A DNA stretch of 28,944 bases. Origin: Cymbomonas tetramitiformis. Lineage: Eukaryota; Chlorophyta; Pyramimonadophyceae; Pyramimonadales; Pyramimonadaceae. A model generated the notes under the pieces. That model saw nothing but the letters and a program-made list of their open reading frames with translations. It was not told where the DNA came from and made no database searches. Made by a program: the position numbers and the translations under genes. Location of the stretch: positions 1 through 28,944 of the forward strand of contig LGRX02025956.1 in assembly GCA_001247695.2 (NCBI GenBank), read 5' to 3'. Of the stretch, positions 11,201-19,719 are shown in pieces; position 1 is the first letter of the stretch, and the number at the start of each line of letters is the position of its first letter.

Positions 11201-14200
11201 TTCATCCCACAACGTGATCAGTTCGTCCACCATTTTACCATAAAGCAACTGACAGCAGTCGGATGGGTGTTGACCGGCGATCAGCCCATAGAGCTCCATG
11301 TACTCGTACTTCGTGCGGATTTGGGGTGGTAGGTTCAAGATTTGGAAGTACATTGGGAATACCCCTGCCTTGTTTTGCCACACCGCCGCCCCATCGGCGC
11401 TGAATAAGAGTAGTATGTTCCTGGCCTCCTCGAAAAAGTCCTTGTGTCGCACGTTTTTTCGATCCTGCCATTCCTCCGCGTCTGAGCACAATCGAAAATG
11501 CACAGGAATACACATTAGGGCGCGTTTAGTTTACATAGCATACACTATTAAAACCCTAACGGCATACTAACGACACATCCTAACGCAATCGACAAAAGAT
11601 ATGCATCCACGTCGGGCAGTACACGTTTAGTCTGCACATTACACACACCTTACACATTAACGACGTACTAACGACATATTAACGGCATGTTACTTACCCC
11701 AGATGGTGCGGAATGACCCATCTTCTGGTGGAGTATGCCGCGAGTGAGCGCGCATCAACTCCGCCGTTTGTGGGTTAGCGTACACACGTCGGAGTATATC
11801 TGCGATAGACCACCAAAAGAATTGTGATCGCGCTCGCCGACCCTTGCCCTCGTCCACCTCTCCCGTCTCGCCATACGCCTCCCACCGGGCCTCCTTACAC
11901 TTTGGGCACACGGCATCGTTAGCATGCGCCCCCTCGAAGAACACACACCCATTCACACACAAGTCCACTCTGTTGGGGGGGGCGTCGAAGGCTTCGAAGT
12001 TTTTCCATGCAGCTTGGAAGCTACTTGGAAAGCTATGGAGTAGCTCCCCAAAGTGCTTGTTCATAATGGAGAGAAGCTTGGTGAGAGAGTCTTGGGACAT
12101 CTTGCCCTCACTATTCCATTCAAGCAAATCGACAAGGAGGTCCAACGTGTTGACGGGGGGTTGGACTGCGTCGCGGTCTTCCGCGGGCGCCTGTGTAGAA
12201 CGCCCACCCATTCCATCGTAGAACTTTGAGAATGTGGACCTATGTTTGATTATGTATGTAAATATACATAGTATCCTTTTAACAAGTTAAGCGTGCCTTA
12301 AACGTGTCTTAACGCGTTTTGAGAACTCACCATTGCTGTGCTTAAAGACATCATTGCCTCAATGAGGCTCTTTGTGGCCGCGTGTACGTCTTGCTTGGCT
12401 GGATCGTCTGCATTCCACCAGTCCTCGGTGTCGTCCATCATGGATCCGGCGTCATTGTCGGAGAACAAATCGGGGCAAGTACCAACCGACTCCTCGCCCT
12501 TACTTCCACATGACTCGTAGGAGAAACTCGAGTCCGAATCCAAACCCGAAATGCACGTCGAGTATGACCGGTCATCGTCGTCGAGCTCTAAAGCGTCTGA
12601 GGCGTCGCCGGTCTCCTGGTCACGTCTTTGCGTCACATGATCTTCGTGTGCAACTTTCACGGAGCTGCATACATAAGGCATTGTTAGGTTGCTATCCGTA
12701 TCCTAACAGCGCACTAACTAGACTCGTACCAGCTAGCGGTAAAATCATACGGCACACCTGGCTTGACCAAGCTCCTTGTCTTCCACGAGTTCCACATCGT
12801 CGTCTGATTCCACGGCTGGGCGACCATCAGGTAGAGAGATTGGTACCGCATCCCAATACCGCTCCCCGGGGGCAACCTTTGTGAATAGTTTGTGATGTCG
12901 CCATCGGGTGGTTCGATTGACCCAATTTGCGACCACGCCATAGCACATCCCACAGTCACATAACACCAAGCCATCTCTCCTGCCTTGTCCTTTCCGAGTT
13001 TCCATGGCATGTACTTCGTCGCGAATCTGCCATTCTTTCTCGCGACATGTCAGGTGTTCGTCACACTCCTCCGAAGACATAGACCTGTCAGTGTTAGCAT
13101 GCGGTTAGATGGCGGTTAAGCCCCTAATGACACACTAACCACGCATTAGTAAGTCTCGGGGAAAGGGCCTCACGCACCCCGCAGGGCTCGCGTCTCCAAG
13201 CCCGAGGGTGGCGAGCTCGGGATGGCTGTCATCCGGCGGCGGCTGCTGGTCTGAGCTCGCGAAGTCCATGGAGTTCGCACTCGACGCGTCGGCGGGCATG
13301 TCCATCTCGGGGGGCGGGGACGGCGAGGTTCCGCGGTGGGGCTCGTCGGGCCTGTCAGTGTTAGCATGCGGTTAGATGGCGGTTAAGCCCCTAATGACAC
13401 ACTAACCACGCATTAGTAAGTCTCGGGAAAAGGGCCTCACCCAGCAGGGCTCGCGTCTCCAAGCCCGAGGGTGGCGAGCTCGGGATGGCTGTCATCCGGC
13501 GGCTGCTGCTGGTCTGAGCTCGCGAAGTCCATGGAGTTCGCACTCGACGCGTCGGCGGGCATGTCCATCTCGGGGGGCGGGGACGGCGAGGTTCCGCGGT
13601 GGGGCTCGTCGGGCCTGTCAGTGTTAGCATGCGGTTAGATGGCGGTTAAGCCCCTAATGACACACTAACCACGCATTAGTAAGTCTCGGGGAAAGGGCCT
13701 CACGCACCCCGCAGGGCTCGCGTCTCCAAGCCCGAGGGTGGCGAGCTCGGGATGGCTGTCATCCGGCGGCGGCTGCTGGTCTGAGCTCGCGAAGTCCATG
13801 GAGTTCGCACTCGACGCGTCGGCGGGCATGTCCATCTCGGGGGGCGGGGACGGCGAGGTTCCGCGGTGGGGCTCGTCGGGCCTGTCAGTGTTAGCATGCG
13901 GTTAGATGGCGGTTAAGCCCCTAATGACACACTAACCACGCATTAGTAAGTCTCGGGGAAAGGGCCTCACGCACCCCGCAGGGCTCGCGTCTCCAAGCCC
14001 GAGGGTGGCGAGCTCGGGATGGCTGTCATCCGGCAGCTGCTGCTGGTCTGAGATCGCGGCGTCCATGGAGTTCGCACTCGACGCGTCGGCGGGCATGTCC
14101 ATCTCGAGGGGCGGGGACGGCGAGGTTCCGCGGTGGGGCTCGTCGGGCCTGTCAGTGTTAGCATGCGGTTAGATGGCGGTTAAGCCCCTAATGCCACACT

Positions 14201-15750
14201 AACCACGCAATAAGACTCGGAAAAAGGGCCTCACCCAGCAGGGCTCGCGTCTCCAAGCCCAAGGGCCAACTTGCAAATGTCCCGACGAATGTTCATCAGG
14301 TTTACACCCACTGGCGGTAGCAATTCCCACCGCTGGTCGGCAAAGGTGATGGTCGAGGGATTGTCGGCTAAGTCCAATGGATCCGGAATGATATCACGGC
14401 CCCACAACGCCGCGTCGTTATCGCTAACGGTGTCCACATGGTGCGAGAACTCGCGAATCGACAGCACCGTCGTTTTCGTGCGCCCACTGCCATCTTGAAT
14501 ACCCATCCCATGGTGCGGAAACCAGCTGTCGATGGTCACGGTGGGCTGCCTGCTGCGGGAAAATTGCACGGACTGAGTGCCCAGCCCGTCGTTTATATGC
14601 GGTTAAGGGGTCGCGGATGTACTAACCCCACACTAACCACGCACTAAGTCCCAAATAGAGAAGAGGGCTCACTCACCCCGCTAGACCAACGTCGTCGAGG
14701 AGGAGGAGGAGTTCGATATTTTCCTGGACATCCAACTCCTCCCGGCTTTCGTAGCTCACGAGATCCACGGGAGGCGGCAATGGTGTCATTAGATGATCAT
14801 GGTCGATGATGACCTCCGCTGGCCTGTAGATATCTCTTTGTTAGGGTACTGATAAGGTACAGTTAACATGATAACAACGCACTAATACGCACATATTGCA
14901 GGTGCTTGAGGAACCGTACCCGCGGTGGTTGGCGACGATTTTCATGATTTCGTTGGCAATAGATAGGAGGCAACTTTGCACACCATCTTCAGATACTGTT
15001 ATGTAGAACACGGTGCCACCATACATGATCTTGCCCCGTTCGGCCTTCAAAATGGGCGGAATCGGCAACCACGATGGGTAACGCCGTTGATTTGTTTGCA
15101 TGTCTACTACGCACGCATAGAAGACCCGGGGAGTCATGCAGGTCGGTACGTCTTTCTCGTGACAACACGTGAAATTTTGTACCATGCCGACGTACCGACA
15201 CTTCTTCGCCTCCAAGACACACGCGCGTGCGTGACAGAGGGCACGAGCTGTGTCTAATAGACAGTTCCTGCCACGTTAGTGTACTGTTAGTTACCGAATA
15301 TCGCACTAAGTGTACACTACCGTATCGACATAGGGCACTAACGTGTTTCACTGGTTTCTTGAGAGACATGCATATCACGAGGTATAGGGATAAAGGCATG
15401 ACTCACCCGTCATATATCGTCGTCACCGTGGTTGCCGCCCACTCGGATACTCGAAGCTTCTTTGTGCCCCCCTCATATTCATGACCCAACCGGAAACCTT
15501 CGGGAACGGGTTGACGAGGTGGTGGTGGAGAAACAAGTGCGTGGGGTGCGGGGTTACGAATGGCTCTGCGGGCTAGTGGTGGGACGGGTACACGTGAGGA
15601 CACCGGCGCGCTTTGTTGTAGAAGAATCCCACGCCGGCCGGGAGGCGGTGTGGGTGCACGCTCGGGCGCGGGCTCGGGCGAAGGTGGATCCGGGCGAGAG
15701 GCTTGTGCACGAAGAGTCGCAAAGTGTTCACCTTGACGTTTATTGTTCAT
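8233..15750 (-). CDS. Tnp2-family transposase, 18 exons, 1,860 residues (TnpD-like)
   Basis: Predicted cut-and-paste transposase of the 12-kb element. Exons (minus strand): 15750-15407, 15267-14920, 14823-14677, 14552-14235, 14148-13975, 13881-13708, 13614-13441, 13351-13178, 13084-12758, 12664-12331, 12223-11698, 11481-10990, 10853-10518, 10416-10061, 9973-9483, 9349-8993, 8854-8764, 8652-8233. All 17 introns have GT-AG ends, are 86-216 bp long and preserve frame; the total is 5,583 nt. Start: first ATG of a Pro-rich leader; the frame continues upstream without another ATG. Residues ~1-115 Pro/Arg-rich; 386-617 four 58-residue repeats; ~618-727 a CREKEWQ...CDCGMC segment like transposase-associated zinc domains; ~839-1013 a CVNGC...CPKC segment; ~1014-1290 Tnp2 core with FSADGA, ILNLPP, YGLIAGQHP and LLDGMHDIMN; ~1409-1572 DUF4218-like (HLVEQLQRYGPMREVWMY); ~1690-1860 DUF4216-like (EPFILANKVEQQVVV). 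The acceptor of exon 11 and the exon 17/18 join are my least certain calls. Confidence 0.85.
8662..8811. repeat. Exact 75-bp tandem duplication over exon 17 end and donor
   Basis: The unit starting ATCTATCTTTGTTTGCTATG and ending CACCTTGCC occurs twice without change (8662-8736, 8737-8811). On the minus strand it carries the last 15 codons or so of exon 17, its GTGAGT donor and the start of the intron. The duplication therefore offers two possible donors. Only the distal copy (8737-8811) is contiguous with the rest of the exon. Confidence 0.85.
8765..8900 (-). other. Diverged copy of the exon 16 3' end (used as exon 17)
   Basis: On the minus strand, 8900-8770 repeats the last part of exon 16 (about 9120-8993) with clear divergence: TGGGAGTGATCGC is identical in both, and YFRTFF...GRVILNKQ aligns with YFRAFF...GKVILKQE. 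In the second copy an acceptor (TTGTACAG) has appeared inside the former coding sequence, so only the YFRAFF part remains exonic. This explains why two short, similar segments occur side by side in the predicted protein. Confidence 0.65.
13085..14234 (-). repeat. Four tandem exon-plus-intron units in the transposase gene
   Basis: A 263-267-bp unit is repeated four times. Each unit holds one complete 174-nt exon (14148-13975, 13881-13708, 13614-13441, 13351-13178) with its own acceptor (CACTGACAG) and donor, plus an ~89-93-bp intron. Each exon starts with one base and ends with two of a codon, so copies can be added or lost without changing frame. The encoded 58 residues are acidic and Pro/Ser-rich (start PDEPHRGTSPSPPPEMD, end LGLGDASPAG). 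The end of the preceding exon (14235) encodes the same GLGDASPAG, and the intron after copy 1 (13177-13085) matches the other introns; this marks where the unit came from. Units 1 and 3 are almost identical, unit 4 is the most diverged, and unit 2 lacks CGCA near its donor and uses GTGAGG. Confidence 0.9.
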
Positions 15751-16636
15751 TGCACAAATCCCAATTCTGCCCCCCCCCCCACGCACCCCACCCGCCCTCT
15801 TATTATGTAATATTCGCGTTGTTAGTGTGAGTTTAGCAGAAGGGATCTTTTCGGGAATATTCCATTGTTAGTACGCTAACAGGACGCTAACGGCATGCCT
15901 TAGCGCACTAACGTTGCCCCAACTGGACACTAACGGAAGGAATCCTTTAGGGAATATTCTATTGTTAGTACGCTAACAGGACGCTAACGGCAGGCTTTAG
16001 CGCACTAACGTTGCCCTAACTGAACACTAACAGGAGGAATCTTTTAGGGAATATGCCATTGTGCGTTAGTGCATGCCACCTAATGCCTCCTTAACGACGT
16101 CAATAGGGCGCCATTTAGTGTCTTGTTGCATGTAATGCGCTAACTCAGCGGTGGCATGCACTAACGCACAATGGCATATTCCCTAAAAGATTCCTTCTGT
16201 TAGTGTTCAGTTAGGGCAACGTTAGTGCGCTAAGGCCTGCCGTTAGCGTCCTGTTAGCGTACTAACAATGGAATATTCCCCCAAAACTCGAAATTCCCAA
16301 ATGTGATAGGAAAATTTCATCAAACCATCGTGATCGCGCGATGGCGTCGAATCGCGCGATAAATGATTTAGTCGACAGCAGGATTCGAACCCGCGCGGTC
16401 GGTTTCCTAATGGGTTGTCACATTCATCATGTCCAACTGCGCTACGATCGAAGAGGATGACAATTGAACGGAAATAATGACTAAGTCATAAATCGAAATT
16501 GAAAAATCGGACGTTGACCGACCGACCGAGACTGACGATGACCAGCACGTGAATTCGAAGTTCACTTCTTGAAAGTGCACTAAAGGAGTGCTATCGCCGC
16601 CAAATAAACAGCTTTGCTCTCTGCCTCGTTAAAAAA
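15751..16636. promoter_or_regulatory. Divergent promoter region with large palindrome
   Basis: This 886-bp spacer separates the two divergent gene starts and must contain both promoters. 15951-16080 and 16151-16276 are near-perfect inverted repeats of about 128 bp around a ~70-bp centre. A third, direct copy of the left arm lies at about 15853-15950. Every arm carries GTTAGTACGCTAACAG, ACGCTAACGGC, GCGCACTAACGTTG and AACTGAACACTAAC plus TTTAGGGAATAT. The same motif family fills the element ends. In plant En/Spm the TnpA protein binds short subterminal repeats that overlap the promoter and represses it. By analogy this palindrome is a candidate binding platform for the second protein; that role is inferred. 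Confidence 0.7.
16372..16452 (-). other. tRNA-like sequence (pseudo-tRNA or tRNA-derived element)
   Basis: On the minus strand an A-box-like TAGCGCAGTTGG (16444-16433) is followed by a good B box, GGTTCGAATCC (16391-16381), at tRNA spacing. A 5-bp T stem (GCGGG/CCTGC) forms. The acceptor and anticodon stems pair poorly, and no anticodon can be assigned with confidence. It could be a decayed tRNA gene, the head of a tRNA-derived SINE, or a retained Pol III promoter between the palindrome and the plus-strand gene. Confidence 0.5.
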
Positions 16637-18549
16637 ATGGAACCAACTCACGAAGAGAAAGAAAAGTACGAAGCACTCTGCGAAGAGTATGGTGAGGAGG
16701 AGTCCATAGCGGGGCTCCTCAACTATGTCAAGGCAACGCGCGGATCCATTAGCGCCGCTTCGCCCACCCATATAGGCGAAGGAGCCCAACGCGGGGCAAT
16801 GTTTGATGTCCCAAGTAGGAATAGGGCAAGAGCAAAAAAGGGGGCAAGCCAAAGGGTCAGGGGCCCAATGAAACCCCACGAGAGAGCGGTGAGGACGGCG
16901 ATTCGTAAAGTGACATGTGAGTATCACTCACCACTTGTATTTCTTGAAGTTAATTCGCGCTTGGAGCGAGAGCGATCTTCTATTTCCTTGTTTTCGTTTC
17001 TTGAAGATGATCGCGCGGGTTTCTAGCGTAACAAATTCCTTTTGTTCATATTGTGTTGTGCGTGGGGGTTTTTTTGTAGTAAAATTGGCGAAGGAGGAGA
17101 AGTGGTGCCCGATCTTGAAAACATCGGAGCAACATGAGGCGTACAACCGCTTGGTAAAGGACGTTGCGGAGGCTGCAGGCTTCGATGCGAAGAGGGACGC
17201 CACGATAGAGCCCTTCATCAGGTCGCGAGTGCGCGCCGATGTTGGGAATTTTAAAAACCTCTATCGCTATGGGAAGTGGGAAAAGAAGGATAAGCAATGG
17301 GTGCTTATCACTTCCAACCCCCACCCATATTCGGGTTTGAAGGAGGCGGAGGGCCTCACAATCTCCGCGAACTCCGACAAGGCCAAGAAGGAGGCATTGG
17401 AGGCGGCAGGGATCACGCTGGCTGCATTGCCTTCAACCGCTGCGGAGGTTGAAGAAGAGTCACTGGAGGCAATAAGTAAGTTATGACCCGTTTTATGCAC
17501 AAGGCCTTTCCTTTAAGGCGCCTTTATTGCACTATTCTGTCCGTATATTAACCGTACACTAACCAGCAGTCGTGGTGCACTATACGCGAACTAACACGGT
17601 AAATACTCCGGCGGGGGGTGTTTTTTTCAAGACGAGTTCTGTTTCGAGGCCTGGGAGGAGGAGGAGGAAGAGCCGGAGGAGGAGAAGCAAGCTGATGACT
17701 CCAAGGGTGGTGCCTCCAAGGGGAAGAAGAGAGCGGGGCCCAATGTGGAGCCCCCGCCCGCAAAGTCACCCAAGAAGGGGACTCCTTCAAAGGCGGGGAA
17801 CACCACCGCACCCGCGGATGAGGAAGCCGCCGACCAGGCAGACCTCGCCACGCGGTACCCGGTCGGCAAGGAGGTCTACCTTTACGCGAGACCTACGGAA
17901 TCCGATGAGGCGCTAATCACCTCCCAAATCCTTGAGCCCAAGGATTACTTCACCCCAAACCCCCCCCTCACCTTGAAGAAGACGGTCCCCCTCCTGGCCG
18001 GGACGATCTCAGCGTGCGAGCTCAACGCTGAGACCGTCCACGGCCAGGGAAAGGCCGAAGTGAAACTCCCTGCGGAGTATCTATCTATCAAGGTGAGTAA
18101 AATATGCGGTCTTTAACGTTAGTGTTCCGTTAGTGTCCCGTTAGTATGTCCGCTGTACACTAAGAGTCCAGTTAGTGTGTCACTACACACTGTGATAGGT
18201 TTCCAGCCTTTGTTTTCCAGGTTTCCTTTTTAGATTGCCCATGCTAACGTGTATATTTCGTTTTCGACAGGTGAAAAAATTCAACACCAAGAAAACTGCT
18301 CAGGATGAGTGGTACACCAAATCGTGGAAATGCCTCAAGCACATCCTCTCCTCCACCGATAAGCATGTGAGCGAGGATGAGAGGACAAAGAACTTCGGCA
18401 AGGATACCGAAAAATATTTCGAGGAACTTTTGAGGGGGAAAAAGCAGCCCAAGGACCTGAACCTCGTCCTGCACGGCAAGTATGTGCGGTTTGGAATGCT
18501 GGAACATGCATTCCATGGTCCACCAAAAGGGGAAAGTGACACCGATTAA
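16637..18549 (+). CDS. Second transposon protein, 4 exons, 471 residues (TnpA-like position)
   Basis: Exons 16637-16916, 17080-17475, 17632-18092 and 18271-18549. Donors are GTGAGT, GTAAGT, GTGAGT; acceptors TTTGTAG, TTTCAAG, CGACAG. All phases match and the total is 1,416 nt including TAA. Start: ATG in AAAAAAATGG after a TA-poor leader. I recognise no named domain. Seen: an acidic N terminus (MEPTHEEKEKYEALCEEYGE); an R/K-rich stretch around ARAKKGASQRVRG; a mid region KEEKWCPILKTSEQHEAYNR with alternating charges; a very acidic E-rich start of exon 3 (AWEEEEEEPEEE) followed by a lysine/proline linker with KGKKRAG and KSPKKG, possible nuclear-localisation signals; and a C-terminal KKTAQDEWYTKSWKCLKHIL helix-rich part. 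It occupies the place of the second gene of two-gene CACTA elements, which encodes the DNA-binding accessory protein. Function inferred from position only. Confidence 0.8.
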
Positions 18550-19338
18550 TTAGGACCACCGCTTACGTAGTAGTTAGTGAGGACTAGTAGGAGGACTAGT
18601 AGCAGGTTAGTAACATATTTGTTTTTGTATAATAACAACTAGCCTGTCTCGTACGTCTTCATTGCTTCTTTTTGTCATTGTTTTTGCTGATTTAGTGCAC
18701 TGCGTGAAACTCGTTTCTTTGTGGTTAGTGTGCTGTTAGTAATATATTAACGATATCTTAACGACAGACTATCTGTATATATACTAACCATCCGTTAATA
18801 CCCAAAGTTAGTGTGTCGTTAGTGTAGTGTTAGTGGTATATTAACGATATCCTAACGGCACACTATCTGTATACTAACCATCCGTTAATGCTCAAAGTTA
18901 GTGTGTCGTTAGTGTGCTGTTAGTGTAGTGTTAGTGGTATATTAACGATATCCTAACGACACACTATCTGTATACTAACCATCTGTTAATGCTCAAAGTT
19001 AGTGTGTCGTTAGTGTGCTGTTAGTGTAGTGTTAGTGGTATATTAACGATATCCTAACGACACACTATCTGTATACTAACCATCCGTTAATGCTCAAAGT
19101 TAGTGTGTCGTTAGTGTGTGGGTTAGTGTGCCCTTAGTGTGCCTGTTAGTGTGGTGGTTAATGTCCTAACCACGCGTTAACCGACTTAATTAGTGTGTCG
19201 TTAAGGTGCCGTTAAGGTATGTTGCACAGAATGTATGCCCTAACGGCACCTTAACAACGCAGTTAAGTTGCTATTAGTGTATGTACAGGCACACTAACGC
19301 GCCGTACTCTTATACAGTTAGTGTGTCGTTAGTATATT
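18550..19338. repeat. Right subterminal region with ~100-bp tandem repeats
   Basis: No gene. 18723-19110 consists of four copies of a 90-101-bp unit containing GTTAGTGTGTCGTTAGTGTG, TATTAACGATATCCTAACG and ACACTATCTGTATACTAACC. The CAAAGTTAGTG boundary recurs at 18803, 18893, 18994 and 19095. 19110-19338 carries further dense GTTAGTGTG/CACTAAC motifs in both orientations. The left and right subterminal regions share the motif but not the repeat unit. Confidence 0.85.
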
Positions 19339-19375
19339 GTTAGTGCACGTACTAACGTTTTCTAAAATGGTAGGG
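19339..19375 (-). repeat. Right terminal inverted repeat, 37 bp
   Basis: Reads GTTAGTGCACGTACTAACG and ends AAAATGGTAGGG. It is the exact reverse complement of 7152-7188. Confidence 0.95.
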
Positions 19376-19378
19376 GAA
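19376..19378. other. Target-site duplication GAA, right copy
   Basis: GAA immediately follows the right GGTAGGG terminus and matches 7149-7151. Confidence 0.8.
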
Positions 19379-19719
19379 CGTGACCATATTGTAGGAGACT
19401 TCACCCAAGTTGCAGTTCTGCGCCAGAGTGCGCGCGACATCCGGGCCGTAACGCCAGGCGGTTGTGCGTGGGTCTCGTGAGCTGGGACGACGGTTCACGG
19501 ACGTGAGTTGGGAGTAGTACTCCGAGCAACCACCCACGAATATGGGAAGCGGTGCTTGTGGAAGGGGTTTCTTCTCCTCGACAGAAGCTTCAAGTGCACT
19601 ATTTGCCCTTTCCAACTTCACTAGTTTTTTCTTAAGACGCTTGGACTTGTTGTTACGGCTGCGGGTTTTGCGTTTCTTGGTCTTGCAAAAGGTGCAGCAA
19701 CCGCCCTCCTCTATCAGAC
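19376..19719 (-). pseudogene. Kinase gene, exon 5' of the transposon insertion
   Basis: On the minus strand an acceptor (AATACTAG) ends at 19720 and the exon runs from 19719 to the insertion point. It encodes a Cys-containing start (CCTFCKTKKRKTRSRN), a strongly basic stretch that may be a nuclear-localisation or DNA-binding region, then a heptad-like coiled coil (LKKKLVKLERANSALEASV), then a linker ending SYNMVTF. Joining 19376 to 7148 (transposon and one GAA removed) continues in the same frame into SNPLGPAKKCDGG and the kinase domain. Basic region plus coiled coil before a kinase is unusual; it resembles a bZIP superficially but lacks the canonical N/R spacing. In the present allele the frame runs into the transposon end and stops soon after. 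Confidence 0.7.

Larger units (their letters stand above)
7152..19375. mobile_element. Complete CMC/EnSpm (CACTA-superfamily) DNA transposon, 12,224 bp
   Basis: Bounded by perfect 37-bp terminal inverted repeats starting CCCTACCATTTTAGAAAACG and flanked by GAA target duplications. Subterminal regions of about 1 kb (left) and 0.8 kb (right) are dense in GTTAGT/ACTAAC motifs and tandem repeats. Two divergent genes lie inside: a Tnp2 transposase on the minus strand and a second multi-exon protein on the plus strand. This gene pair resembles the TnpD/TnpA plan of plant En/Spm, although the termini begin CCCTACC and not CACTA. All exons join in frame, and the termini are identical, so insertion appears recent and the element is probably autonomous. 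It splits a protein-kinase gene. Confidence 0.92.

Noticed and set aside
13170..14164. Four Arg/Pro-rich frames of 65-79 codons in the exon array
   Set aside because: They read the repeated exons in the wrong frame. The splice-consistent frame is acidic and Pro/Ser-rich and joins to the flanking transposase exons.
16372..16452. Functional tRNA gene
   Set aside because: A and B boxes are good, but the acceptor and anticodon stems do not pair well and no anticodon with a preceding T fits, so I list it as tRNA-like only.
19376..19719. Canonical bZIP transcription factor
   Set aside because: Basic and leucine-rich parts are present, but the conserved N and R spacing of a bZIP basic region is absent, and the exon leads in frame into a kinase domain.
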